A stretch of DNA of 64,000 nt from Nautilus pompilius (Eukaryota; Mollusca; Cephalopoda; Nautilida; Nautilidae). Each line of letters opens with the position of its first letter. Position 1 is the stretch's first letter. The stretch is taken from the NCBI GenBank assembly GCA_018389105.1, contig JACATO010001006.1, forward strand, positions 282,972 through 346,971, read 5' to 3'. Below the pieces are notes generated by a model. That model was not told the DNA's origin. It saw only the letters and a list, made by a program, of their open reading frames with translations, and ran no database searches. The translations under genes and the position numbers were made by a program. This document shows positions 36,436 to 49,200 of this stretch, piece after piece.

Positions 36436-38090
36436 CTTTTTTATGATTTTATATAGAAAATCAGGAGTCATTTATTTATACTTTGTAGATACATATTTTA
36501 TTGTTAAAAATGCTAGATAATGGCTGTAATGCTTCAGAAATGTTATTTCTGGCAGTGTTATCATGGGCTTCGATTTATTTAATATTTTGCGCTGAATATC
36601 TTCACTACTGAGATAAAGAGTTTGGTGCCAAAGATCTTAATTTTGGCAGAGAAAAAATGCTTTATTCCTTAAATCAAAAATATTTCCAACTTTGCTTTTT
36701 TTTATTTTTTTCTCTATAGAAATTTTTAAATGAATCACTAGTTTTGAAATAAGATATCTTGCTGGTGATTGCATTTGTATTTCTTCCAGTGTGCTTTAAT
36801 ATCCATTCTTTCTTTCCTTTCTAACTGTGGTCTCCTGTTGAGAGAACTGGACCTGTGCTGTCTCTCTGTTATAAATTAATTTGCTGGCATCAGGGATACA
36901 GTATCAGTTTTCTGTAATTATATATTTGTATCATGGACAAAGGGCTGCTATCAGATCAGTAATTACACAAAGCACGAGCGGTGTGCAATGGGTGTTCAGT
37001 GGTTAATAGAATAGCAGATTGGTGGTCAATAGATTCATGACCCATCAATGGGTGACTAATGAAAACTGATCATTCGTTCTGCTGCATACGAAAACAATAA
37101 AACGTTGTTGTCAATAATCAGAATTACACGATTAAAATCTCACCAGAATTTCAATTTTATTGTTTGGACCAGCAATGCAACTTTTATCGTCCAATGTAAT
37201 AAAAGGATTTTGAGCACCTGACAGCAAAAGACCTGGTGGTATAATGATGGGTGGTTCTGTGGACAGCATAGCTTGTTTAGTGACGGAATCTCTCCTTGAC
37301 TATCCCATTGAGGTTCTCTCTTTTTCTTATATATAATTATAGAAAATAAAGAATAAGATAAAATGCAATTTAAATAGAAGTTCTGATTTTAATTAAAGAA
37401 GATTTTTTTTTAAAAAAATCTTTATTTCAACACACAAATGATGGCATGTGGATTGTTTCTTTTCAGTTTCCTCTCCCAAAATACACTTGATCCAGTGCAC
37501 CACAAGTTTTCTTATGCCAGCAGCCAAAAAGACTGGTTTGGTTGGTGGAATCAATCATGAGTGTACACCACTTCATAGCCCCATGGGCTGCTGACTGAGA
37601 CACAAGCACCTGGGCTCTGTGTGCCAGATGTGGCATTATGACCAAGAGCTGGATTAACAACAGTGCTATAGGGGTAGGATGGGCTTAGCTAAAAGGGGGC
37701 TGTCCACTCTCCATTCCAAAAAAAAAAATCTGAACTTAGGGCCATGACACTCCTAAGGCAGCAGAAGGTTGTCTGTGAGCTAGGTGGGAAATCAGCACTT
37801 CTATGAACGAATTATTATACTGAACTATCTCCGCCACGTATAGTGTTAGTCAGTAAAAACACTGTTCAATCGATAATTGATTTTCTTGATGAAACCTAGA
37901 CTAATTAACATAGCTCCTGTTTGACTGCATGTCCATCATAACAGGAGGCTGCTTATTTTATCTTATTGGTGCCACATGTTTGTTGCATACATTTTTGTAC
38001 TTTACACGAGGTTTTGTTTCCCAAGAGTCACGCTATATTATTTTCTTTCAGGAAGTTTTCATTAGTAGCGCACCATAATCCTCCATGCTT
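32996..38090. other. Non-coding DNA with short repeats and one possible SINE fragment
   Basis: No supported gene in about 5 kb. It contains T/A runs (33131-33160, 33349-33370), a (TA)n run at 33990-34014, TA then TC tracts at 36373-36437 and an A/T inverted repeat near 37399-37425. The segment 34035-34160 (CTACAAGGGAGATAATC ... GTGAGAGAGTTACTG ... TAGAGAGCATC) resembles the reverse-oriented tail of the local SINE. Near 36000-36200 the plus frame faintly recalls a Tc1 catalytic region, too weak to call. Confidence 0.45.
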
Positions 38091-40470
38091 GAAGAATGTC
38101 TTCGACAAGCAGTGCTGCGAAACATTGGTTACAAAAGGAAAAAGGAAATTTGTCAAGATAAAGCAGTTGCAGGCATTCCAAAACTGTCCGAAACCTTTGA
38201 AATAGGATCAGATACAGTCACATCAACAGAACCGGCTGCTATAGCCACCACTGCCAATTCCATTGAAACCTGAAGCAGTAATGTCATGAATATTCAACCA
38301 AGTGGTGATTTCCCTGCAACTTCAAATTCTGAGAGACCACAAATACCAGTGCCACCCTTTTTTTAAATCTAGTAACAAACGGTTTGGCAGATGGTGACAA
38401 TGAAACCAGGGCATTGACAAAGACCATTGAATCTTTTATGGTAATTCCTGATCCTGGAATGTGGATTATATTTGAAGAGCATCTCAATTATTGGTCTTGT
38501 AGCTGGTCCTACTTATTCGGTGTCAAAAGAGAGAGGGAGAGAATCAGAAGCAGAAATTCGTAATGAAGGGAATATTTGTTTGCTTAATTCCTATGGAAAA
38601 ACAGTGAAGAGAAAGTGGCTGCTTTTATTCTCTGTAAAGCAAAGATATTTTTCTTTACATGCACTGTTCGCATCAAAGAGTTCACCCTTTCATTGCTGGT
38701 TCTAACTGTACAGTAAAAAAAAAAAAAAACAAAACAAAAATAGTGGTAAGCACTGAGTGACAGCTCTTATCTGCCTGAAATGAGTTGCAGTGGAGGATTG
38801 CATAAATACTGAATTTCATCAACAGATCAGAACTGGCAAAAAAGTTTTGGCATGCAGTACTTCAGCAACTTTTGGAAGTTAAAGCAAATTTTAAGTAAAT
38901 GCGGGTTTGGCTTTTAGAGGAAATGATGAGATAATTGAGTCCCTACACAATAGCAATTATCTTGGGATACTTGAACTTATTGCAAAAGTTGATGTTATCT
39001 TTGCGAAAACATTTTTCTACATTTACAAACATTGGCTTCAGGAATCCAAGTTTGTCTTTCACTATCTGTGACAAACTGATTCTGCTCATGGTTGGGGCGG
39101 GGTGTATGTTTATTGTCGGTAAGGAAATACAAGTAGCAAAGCATTTCTCCATTTCTGTTGACTTTTCACTTCGTGTATGAAGTGATGATTAGTTGGCATT
39201 TTCAATTTCACTTTGTGAGCCCAAATGATGAACCTGTTGAGAATTTTCTCAAATTTATTACCAGCAGTAGTCATGTTGGAAAATGTGTAAATATATGCTG
39301 GAATCATCAAAATCACCAGAGATCAATCAGTATTGATAACTGTCATGACTCTAAGCCAAAACATTACAATGGCCTACAAAAGCAGATCAGTGCCAGTGAA
39401 CTTGCTGACTATATTCCTTGTGCAGCGCATTCACTGAATTTGGTAGGGGGCTCAGTGATAGCTGTCGCCTTGAAGTAATTAACTTTGGACTTGCGAATAA
39501 AAGGTATACATTCACCGCTGGGTCCATGCAGTGATGGGCTGCTCTGACAAGTGGCCTAACACCAAAAAGAGCAAGTAATTCTTACACTAACAGTCACCAA
39601 CTAATTGGTCCTGTCATGCTGAGTTGATAAAAACATCATGTTTGAACTATAGTGACTTTTACAGCAGCTTTGAAAGAACTCGCTGATGTGTAAGACCAAC
39701 CAGAACAGAAGGGCAATACTCTTGAGAATGGTCTTATGCAATTAGAAACTGGGCTCATGTCAGAGCTCTGGAACAGAGTGCTTATTCCACGTCACAGAGG
39801 CAAGTGATTCTCTTCAAAGGGAGCCTGTTGACTTGTCCATTGCAACCACATTGCTACAGCCACCGGAAGGAATTGATCATCTAAGACATCAATCTGACAA
39901 AACTGAAGACAGCAAAAAAAAAATTTCTCAATTTCTCAGATGTATCGGTATGGAAATGAACCTGTTTGATGATGGAAGCACCTGTGGAAACTTTCTCACA
40001 ATCTCCCAGTCAAAATTTCCAAGTAGAAATGTTTTTGGAGGTCTTGGACAAACTGAAACCATCACTTGTGGAACATCGAGCAGCATACAAACATCTATCT
40101 GAAGACTTCGGTTTTCTGGGCTTTTGTCACTGCAGAAAACTGAGAAACGATGTTGCTTGGCCTCATTGGAAAATATAAAAGACTGTTCCTGACTGGGTTC
40201 CCAAATTTGAACATTTTTTTGTGATTTCATTGAACACATGGATTTACAATCAGAGACAAGATTACCAACTCAACTTTTAAAGTTCAGTAAATAGTAAAAT
40301 CCCAATGCTTCATTTCCAAATGTCACTGTTGCACTCCAAACGTTTCTCTACATGTGAATGAGCGAAAGGGAATATTTACTTTCTGATCAAAAATGCTTTT
40401 CAGTATCAACTCTTGATCAAATGAAATTAAACTGTCTGATGATGATGACAATTAAAAGCAATGTTTGCTG
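38091..40470 (+). pseudogene. Decayed hAT-type transposase (ZMYM1/DUF4371-like)
   Basis: The translation, broken by many stops and frameshifts, follows proteins annotated as zinc finger MYM-type 1-like, which descend from hAT transposases. Landmarks in order are TVKRKWLLLFSVKQRYF (about 38600, the TTF-type zinc-finger region), LAFRGNDEIIESLHNSNYLG (about 38910-38970), NDEPVENFLKFI (about 39225-39260), SISIDNCHDS (about 39330) and YNGLQKQISASELADYIPCA then AHSLNLVGGS (39369-39460). The C-terminal SFPNVTVALQTFLYM (about 40308-40352) marks the hAT dimerisation region. The conserved catalytic block with DN..NM is partly eroded (DNCHDSKPKHYNGLQ). Terminal inverted repeats were not identified. It cannot make an active protein; it is a fossil insertion or retrocopy. 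Confidence 0.85.
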
Positions 40471-42003
40471 CAGTTTGGACTTTGCATTGGCTAAACAGAA
40501 ATGTTAAAAATGATGAACTTTTGAAGAAAGAAATGGACGTTCATATCTTATGGGTCTAAAATCCTTAATTCAGTTTTTGTTATGACCTTCCCAGCAGAAA
40601 GTTAAAATTTGAGTTTTGTGGCTATGTTTTCATTAAGGGCTCTGGTACTTTCTCTCCATTTGTAATAATAACTTCCAAGGATAATTTTTTCCAGAAAAAG
40701 GGATCTGGCCAATGGCTAATGACAAATGTGAAGTCTTCTTGCTTTGTGGTCTTCCAGTAACATTCTTCCACTCACTGGGATGTACCTTTTGTACTTTAAG
40801 CTTGTCATCAATTACTGAATAAACAGTTTTACCTGTACAATGATGCTATCAACCTCTTCTCAGATATCATCCAAGATCCTCAACAAGGAGCAACAACACT
40901 GTTCATTCTAACTTTATTTGAAATCTTGCTACAAACATTTTATAAATCAACACTGATTATCAGAAATCGCTGGGTTCTAAAAATCATCTCCCTTCACATG
41001 GGTTTTGTTAAATAAAATAACCAGAAGTGCATTACATTACTGCATTTATTTCATGATGGTGGTGTTATAAAGTTTATAAAACAAAAAGTGCTTGCTTTAA
41101 TATTTTTATTTTCTGGGTCCAACAACCAGATATATTCACTTTGTTGTGAATGAGCAGCCATTTTTTTTTTTTAAATTCTACAGAATGTAATTATTTTTGT
41201 TAAATAATATTAAAAAAAACATCAATTTTTTTCCTATTTGTTTTTCAGAGGGTTTAAAATATTTCACTGCACTTGTAACTAAAGTTATTCATACCCTCTT
41301 TCTTTTCGGATGCCTTTCTACTTTTTTAACCTCTATACTATACTATATATGGCAGTTCTCAAACCTAAAGACCCTGTATAAGCTGTAACATCTTCCTGCC
41401 TCTTATCTTCTATACTCTACTCTACTATACTATATATATTGACAATCACCAGTGACAACAAAATACAAGAGTTCGCCCGTCTAAGAGAAGAAATAAGTTC
41501 AGGCCGGGCACTACCCAACAATAATGCGGTAATCCAAGAAAAGATAATTCCGTTGTTAAAAATGTTTTTTTTTTTAAAGTTGTTTCCCTTAGCTTATTTT
41601 TTGTATCTTTTTGTCAACGTATTTATAATTAACTTTAATCTTTTAAAAGTTTTATAATATTTTATGATTAACCAGTGTTCGTTTTTCACAGATAATATTT
41701 CTGTCCATTATAGATATAAGGTAAAATCCCACTCATTAACCAAGTTGTACTATAAACTAGTACATTAAAAGGAAAAAAAAAACAATAAACGAAATTAATA
41801 AAGTTTTGTAATGATTGATATCATTAATAAATGTTAGCATTTGCTAAAATGAAAGTAGAGTAACTTATTAATATGATAGAATAACTTGCACAAAGGATCA
41901 GGAAAATGGCGATTTACATGAAAACTATAAATAAAGTTCTTAGTACTGTAGAGAAATAAAACAAATGGTTAAATATTAATTAAAATTAGTAAAAAAAATT
42001 TCA

Positions 42004-42057
<54 letters not shown>

Positions 42058-43595
42058 GCTGTTGTTCCGCTATTTACTACTTTGCCGTTTTTAAAATCTA
42101 AATTCTGTTTTCTTAAATGTTGTTGCCAAATATTGCAGAATTTTATGCTAAATAATACAGGGTGTCTCAAAATTATGTGTAGGCTTTTCTATTGCTATAT
42201 AGAACACATTAGATACTTTAGACATGGTACGCTACAAAGGGTGCTTAAACTGTGCGTCGCGCAGTCATTAGGGCACCTGCACAGCAGCACGTTTTCACAT
42301 GAATAGCATAGAACATTCTGTGAGGTTCGTGGATGGTAGGTAGCTAGTTCAAAAATATACCAGACTGCTTATCTTTGGGGTGATGATGTTTTCCGGAAAA
42401 AGTAACAAAAAATAAAAAAAAAAAAAACCGGCTCAGGTAAAGCAAATATTTAAATCATTACTAGACATAATGCACACCTCTATATAGCGCTATAGAGTTA
42501 TTTGGGGTTTATGGCCATTTAAACAAGGGACGTAACTAGTAGTGTTTAAATCTGTTTACTTTGTACATCGATAAATAAATATGCCTCTTACACATTAGAA
42601 AACAAGTTAAGCGGGGAGAAGGAAAATAAGTGATCCATAAGTGAACATATTCAAATCAGAATATAAGCAATATTTACTTTTAATATTGCAACAAAACAAA
42701 AAAAAAAGGTGCTTGAGACATTCAAATAAACCCTTGGAGCCAGATACCATAATAATGATCATTTTAACTTTTCATTTGAATGTCTTTAGTAAGATTCTCA
42801 TCATGAAAAGTTACTCAGAAAACATTTGTTTCATTTTAAGGAATTCCTGAAACTTTCCATTGATTCCAAGTTTAGTTTTTCTCTATTTTTTGGGCCAGAC
42901 AAATTCGGAGAATACTACAAATAATAATTAATAATAATGGTAATTAAAATAAGATAAAGAAAAGAAGATTGTTTTACTATTGGTGGAAAATATTAAAGTT
43001 TTTTTTATCATATATGAAATTATGACAGTCTTTTATTGTAATATTATTGGCAGTACAAACAAAATGCACTTAACCTTCTTTTACTGTTGGTTTTAATTCT
43101 ATACAATTTGAAGATATTCCCTGAATTGCATTTCATTGATAAAAGAACCTGTATCAAGCAGGATGGCTTTCAGAGCAGGGATTAGAAACTTTGGCATGTG
43201 AATTGTTTGGTCAATCAGGATCACTTTATGAAATGCTATACAGTTTCTCTAATGGCTCAAGTAGACTGAAGACTGATATGTAATGACTTATGTAAGCCAA
43301 CAACTGAAAAGCTGAAGCCTACATGGTTACAATCTATGATTTACGCCAACCAAACCGGAAGTCCCCACAATCTTCTGTCACCAATAAATCATGACACCAA
43401 AGGTCCAGTACAGTGTCCAAAGGGTACATAAAGGCTACAGAAACAGTCAACGGAATCTGTTTAATGGTATTCTAGCCTAAATCTTGTTTGTGCTTCTTGC
43501 TTGGGGTTTTTTCGCCGTCTGTTTTTCCTTATTAGTGTTGAGGGTTTGTTCAATGCTTTTCCAAATAGAGACTTGATCTTGTCTCAAGGGGGGGG
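40471..43595. other. Non-coding DNA
   Basis: It contains an (ATT)n tract at 42005-42058, an A-run at 42416-42427 and AT-rich filler. The sequence CAGGGTGTCTCAAAATTATG at 42159 resembles the end of some DNA transposons, but no matching inverted end was seen. The frame at 41439-41575 has a protein-like stretch (FARLREEISSGRALPNN) without a recognisable family. Confidence 0.45.
42005..42058. repeat. (ATT)n microsatellite
   Basis: A perfect ATT tract of about 54 bases. Confidence 0.95.
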
Positions 43596-44690
43596 GTGGA
43601 TATACTAGATTCTGCAAGAACTGTTGAGTGGTGTGTAAGTGAGATGTTAGTTCTCTGCAAACTTTTTGAACACAGAGAAATTGACTTTTGGAAAAAAAAT
43701 GTTTGTCTAAATTCTGATGATGCTATGATGAAAGAGAATAAGAAATTGGGGCAGCTCCTAGAACAGTACATTGGTTGTGCACATGTGCTGTTTTATTGCA
43801 TCATTCACCAAGAAAACCTGTGGGGAAACCCTGCTAGAATTATGCATATACAGACATTTTTTTCTTCACAGTGATCTCCCCTTGATGAACAGAAAGTTTT
43901 TATACAAAAAAGGGACAAATGCTGGCATATAGCTGGGGAAGCTTATGTTCCTGAATGACATTACATCGTATTTAAAAAAAAAAAAACTTAACTTTACCTA
44001 CATGGTGACAGGACAAACAGTTTTGCACCTCTATGAAAACACGAAAGCATTTGTTGCAGAACTGGAGGTGTTTTTCCATGGATATTTGCACCTGCTATTT
44101 CCCCTAATCTCAAAGTACTATCATCACATTGTGCCATAGATGTAAATAAGACTGACTAACTTGTGCAAAAGCTTGAATCTGAATTTTCTGAGAGGTTTCA
44201 AGATTTTCAACATTCTGGGCCAATCTTTTCATTTAGCATTAAGCCTGATCATTTAAACAAAAGTGACCAGGACATGTCTTTGCTTTAGTAGATCGATGTC
44301 AAACAATTTGAGATCCAGTCCAGAAAATTTAAAAAGCTCAGACTTGCAGCCATCAACATTTAGAAATCTGCTGACCAAACCTGAAACTGATGAAAGAGAT
44401 TCTGGAGCCTTTACTTTGAATTGCTGGGCTTCACTTTTTTTGATTGATTAGACTGATTGAGAAAAAGTTTCCTTTTGGTATGTTTTCAATCTGAGTGTCC
44501 ACATATCTTTGTAAGCAAGTGTTTTCACATGTAAAATGGTTGCCTGCCCTTCACCCAGAAGCCCGTGTCTCGTGTGCAGCTGAAAATATCCAAGTACAAA
44601 CCCGACAACAGAAGCTTGAATTAGAAAAGGCAGGACCAGGCATCCCGATAACTGCGTGCCAAACCTAAGTGATGGAGTCTGTTTCAACTG
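43596..44690 (+). pseudogene. Decayed hAT transposase (GTF2IRD2/Charlie-like)
   Basis: This differs from the hAT relic at 38-40 kb. The landmarks match the hAT transposase domesticated in vertebrate GTF2IRD2 and EPM2AIP1-like proteins. VSEMLVLCKLFEHREIDFW (about 43637-43690) corresponds to the ..EELL.L..L...T.G.DIF region. SDDAMMKENKKLGQLLEQ (about 43716-43768) corresponds to TDGAPAM.G...G. CIIHQENLWG (about 43797-43826) corresponds to HC.IH.E.L. LNDITSYLKK (about 43946) corresponds to L.DI..HLN.LN. VQKLESEFSERFQDF (about 44164-44210) is also typical. STYLCKQVFSHVK (about 44496-44536) is the FGSTYLCEQTFS..K dimerisation block. Frameshifts and stops separate the pieces and part of the catalytic core is missing. 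No coding potential remains. Confidence 0.8.
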
Positions 44691-44846
44691 CTTCAGAATT
44701 TTACGTGCATTGAACGAGCAGAGTATTCATGGTTACAGCTTTAACGTCTAAGGGAGGTAAATCTTATTATTTGGTTTCTAGTTACGGCAAACACAAGATA
44801 CACGGATCTAATTATGTCCATTACATCAAAAATAGTAAAAGTCGTC

Positions 44847-44849
<3 letters not shown>

Positions 44850-44922
<73 letters not shown>

Positions 44923-45008
44923 ATAACAATAATAATTATATTTCTTAATATTTTCATGTGTAAAAATTTTTTAAAAATAAATTGGAGTTATTATTATTAT
45001 TATTATTA

Positions 45009-45039
<31 letters not shown>

Positions 45040-45040
45040 T
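44850..45040. repeat. (AAT)n/(ATG)n and (ATT)n inverted microsatellite pair
   Basis: A run of AAT (about 44850-44880) continues into ATG repeats (about 44881-44921). About 65 bases later ATT repeats follow (about 44989-45040) in the complementary sense. The two arms could pair as a long AU-rich hairpin in single-stranded DNA or RNA. The pair sits about 300 bases before the TMEM115 start codon. Confidence 0.9.
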
Positions 45041-45224
45041 TAAAATTAAGACATTTTAAAAGTTTGGAGTCCACGAGACCTGGAGCCGCTCTTCCACCTT
45101 TTGAAGCAGCCCCTCGAATAGCGTCACGTTTTAAACGTTTGCACCTATTTAATGTTCAATTATCATTTCGTAAATTAATTTAATCGGATGTTAGAAGAGC
45201 AAAGCAACAAAAAAAAAAAGTAAG

Positions 45225-45357
45225 AATTTAGTTTAATTCCAAAGATTCGACCGACTCGCGTTCAGCGATTCCACGGCCGAACTTTATATCCCGAGGGAGG
45301 AACCGCGACGTAGCGGAAAACGGAAGTGGGAATGACGGTATAGAGAAGTCTAACAAG
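45225..45357 (+). promoter_or_regulatory. TMEM115: TMEM115 promoter and 5' UTR
   Basis: The AT-rich flank changes to CpG-rich sequence at about 45245. ACGGAAGTGG at 45320-45329 is a consensus ETS site. CAAGATGGCG around the start codon combines a good Kozak context with the YY1-type AAGATGGCG motif common just downstream of TATA-less start sites. No TATA box is visible. This fits broad housekeeping expression (inference). Confidence 0.6.
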
Positions 45358-46153
45358 ATGGCGACTCCCGTTGTGGAGAGAAATCTCCCCCTGATACGCG
45401 AGCAAATATCGCTGGCGTTCGGCAAGAGCAGCGCCGTGGTGAAGGCGGTGGCCGTGGCGGTGACCTGCGGGTACCTGCTGTCGTTCGCCAGCGCGTCGGT
45501 GCCCTACCTGACGGTGACCCCGGGCTACGTGATGCCGCCCAACTTCTGGGTGTGGACGTACGTGACCCACAGCTTCGTGGAGCTGCACTTCTGGGACGTG
45601 GTCATCGACGTGGCCGTCCTGGTCCTGTGCGGGAAGCTGCTGGAGCCCCTCTGGGGCACCGCCGACATGGTCCTCTTCTTCGTGATCGTCAACACGGGCG
45701 TGGCCCTGCTCACCTCCTTCCTCTACATCGCCATCTACCTGGTCACCCGCGAGGAGGCCCACCTCTTCCAGACCCACATCCACGGGCTGGCCGGCTACAC
45801 CGCCGGCTTCTCGGTCGCCGTGAAGCAGGTGATGCCCGACCACATCCTGGTCGCCTCCCCCCTGGGAAAGTTGCGCAACACGCACATACCCCTGATCCTG
45901 CTCCTTTCCTGCATCCTGCTCAGGCTGCTCGGCCTCCTGGACGGGCCCTACCCCTTCATGTTTGGACTGGGCATCGTCGTCAGCTGGGTGTACCTGCGAT
46001 TTTATCAGAAACACAGCAATGGTAACCGAGGGGACATGGCCGATAACTTTAGCTTTGCCAGGTGAGTGAGTGTATCGGGCTTTCGAGGGGCCTCAGACAA
46101 CTGATCGAACACCAGACTCGCTCCAAACACAAAATTAGAGTCTCAAACAGTTC

Positions 46154-46205
<52 letters not shown>

Positions 46206-49200
46206 TTGAGAGATTTATGTGGATGGACAATATATATATATATATATATATTTATGCTCTCGAATTCAGCATTTCTTCTCGCATTGAAACTGAATGCCAA
46301 ATGCTTACAAAACTAGGAAAGAGAATACCCTTGAAAACAAAACAAAAATGATCAAGACCTTTTTTTTTATTATTAACATAGACTAGAATGAAGAGAGAGA
46401 GAGGGAGGTTTGTTCCTGTTAACAATGCATTTTTTTTAGCATATTTAGTGATCTTATTTAGGTAGACTGCCCCATATGTCAACCATCCCAGTTAGTTAAA
46501 TTCACAGACTAGATTGACATGAATGGTTGGTCTGTTTTATTGTGATGTCATGACCTAAAGTGTGTGTACTTACCTTAGTTATGGTGGTTGCAGATCCCTA
46601 TTTTAGTTACCAGATTAGGATAATATGCTTTACATATTGGGTGGGTTGTTCAACCATGAATCTTTTTTAATTAAACGATTATCCTTTCGTAGTTGTGTGT
46701 ATATCAAGAAATTTTTCCATTGTTTCTATATGAGTGGAAAAATGATGATTTTTAAATGTTTTTCCATAAGTAAAGATTAAAACTGTATTATATATTATCT
46801 ATTAGTTCTACCAAATACTGAATACATTCTGGCTTTTAAGTTTGATAGAACTTTTGAATATTCTAATTTTTAAAAAAAAAATCACCAATAGTTAAATCTA
46901 AAAAAAAAAGAATGACAGCTGCTGCTCTCAGGATTATAAATACATCCATAATATGCTAACCTTGACTACCATACTTTTGTCTAACATCAAGCAACCTCTA
47001 ATATTTGATCAGTTTTACATCTGAAGTTACTTATATTCTGTATATAGCAGATGGTGTGTCTGACCTTTCTGCTACAAAATCACCTAATATTAATTGTTTT
47101 TTGCTTTTTTAACTTCCTGTGTTACAAAGCTGTGAATATTTCAGTGGCTTTATGTATGCTTATATAACATTTTTGCTATTTTTAAAACTTGTGCATTGTT
47201 TTTCCTTTCATGGCATGTTTTACAAGCAGCCCATTAAACAGTCAGCTATGTGTTTTATTTTTTTGTGTGGTCATTATCTTGTGAGTGGATTAAACAAGGA
47301 AACAGTAGACTTACTACTCATACTAATGTTTCAAGCTAAGGAATAACTAGTTAATGCAGTGCATATTGCTTTCCTTTTGTTTTTATGTCATTTCTGTTAT
47401 TGCTCCAAAACATTCCAATATGCTCCCTAAATTGTTTACATTAGGGGTAAGTCACTCCAAAGATAAATTTTTAATTTTCAACTTTAGCCTGCAAACTTAA
47501 TATGCCTTCTTGATGGAATATTTCATCAATCTTGTGTGCACAAAAATGATCTTTTACAAGTAGACGTATTTTGGTTCAAAAGAAACGATATCTGCCATTA
47601 AACAGGGGTGGGAGCACAAACTTACCTTTCTTTATTATTTAAATCTCCCATCAAGAGCTGTAGTTTTTAAAGCATTTACTGGCTTTCTGAATATTGACTG
47701 AACAGTCATTTTATACATTTGCAACATAGTTGTCAGAGAACTGCCTTTGTACGTCCTGTCTGGCACACATGCACAACTAATGAATTATTCCATGAAGTCT
47801 TATCTCCAAAGGTTACCTGTTGTGCACCTAACATATTTGCCCAGTCCTGTATTGACTGATAACTATTTTATTGCATATTGTTTTGGGGGAGGGAATTAGC
47901 TGATGTGATTTCTTTGTGCATAACTTTTTGAAATATTTTATCTGCTTTGTTTTTAAAAGATTGATATGAACAAATAATGAGATTGCTCTGTGAGCCTATC
48001 TGGCCATAACACTTAAAAGAAGAAATCAGCAGATTCTTACTTCAGTATTTCTTTCTCTCTCTCTTTTTAAAAACAATTTTGGCTTATCTTTAAATCTGTC
48101 TGCACTTCAAAATTGTATAGCATTTAATTTCTACTGTGAAAATTAATTAAAAATATATGTATATTTCTGGTGAGACCAAGCTTTTCATGAGGTAATATTG
48201 TTTATCTGTTACTTAAAAGTATATTTATGGTTTCCTTTTTCTTCTTCAGTTTTTTCCCAAGTCGTTTGCAACCTGTGGTGGGTATCCTTGCGAACACAAT
48301 CTTCAGCAGTCTGGTGAAAATCAGGATCTGCAAGAAACCGCACAGGAAATATGATGTCAGTTCTCCATCAACCATCACAATAACATTGCCAGGCACAGAT
48401 CCGCAAGATGCAGAGCGAAGAAGGTTTTTATCAGTTTACCACAACCATAGATGGATTCCTCTCCTCTTCTCTCCTCCCTTCCTTTTTTTTAAAAAAATTA
48501 TTTGTGTTTCACATTTTTCATAGTAACAAAATTCAAAAAGAAGAAATGCATGTCTGCCTGCCTGCCTCTGTCCTGCTGCCTTTCTTGTGTAAGTTATGGA
48601 ACAATGGGTAAAGAAGTGCTCTATTGTCATCTTTTGCCGTTCCCCATCACTCCTGGTATTGATCAAGGGGAAACCTAACAGCACTCAAGAAGTAAAACCC
48701 TTGTACCAACTCAGTAAAGATGAACGAAGAAGTATAAACGGTCCTAGGTAGGTGTGTGAAAGCAACGAGTTAAGTAATACTTAAAAAAAAACATTAGTAG
48801 ATGATGGAGTTGAATGTGGTCTGAAATCACTGAGCAACTTGGTCTTAGTACTATAAAAATTAAGGTAAGATCGTTTCTCCCAGCCGTGCACCAACTCCTG
48901 CAAGGGAGATAACCCTGACGAGACAGCTGTCTACTAGGAAGCCAGTCTTGCACTGAGCACTTCCAACTTTAGCAGGGAAATCATTACTAGAGCTCTTCAT
49001 TTTTTTTAGATGTGGGAGAAAACCGGAGAGCTTAGAGAAGAAACTATCTTAGAGGTATGCCAAATTGAACTGGAGAATTTGAACTTTGGGGAAGGGTGGA
49101 TGTTACCCTCAACCCTAGCAATCCACTAGTCTACCATTGGAGCACCAATCCACCCCAAATTAGGGTATGATGTCAATGACATATAAAGTGTTAATCCCTG

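Noticed and set aside
42159..42178. CAGGGTGTCTCAAAATTATG as a transposon end
   Set aside because: No matching inverted end or target duplication was found nearby.
45262..46014. 250-codon open frame antisense to TMEM115 exon 1
   Set aside because: It exists because exon 1 is almost free of A/T-ending codons. The antisense product is a His/Asp/Gly/Gln-rich string with no family, while the sense frame matches TMEM115 across spliced exons.
45552..46025. Plus-strand 157-codon frame overlapping TMEM115 exon 1
   Set aside because: Out-of-frame Arg/Pro/Gly-rich shadow of the high-GC exon.
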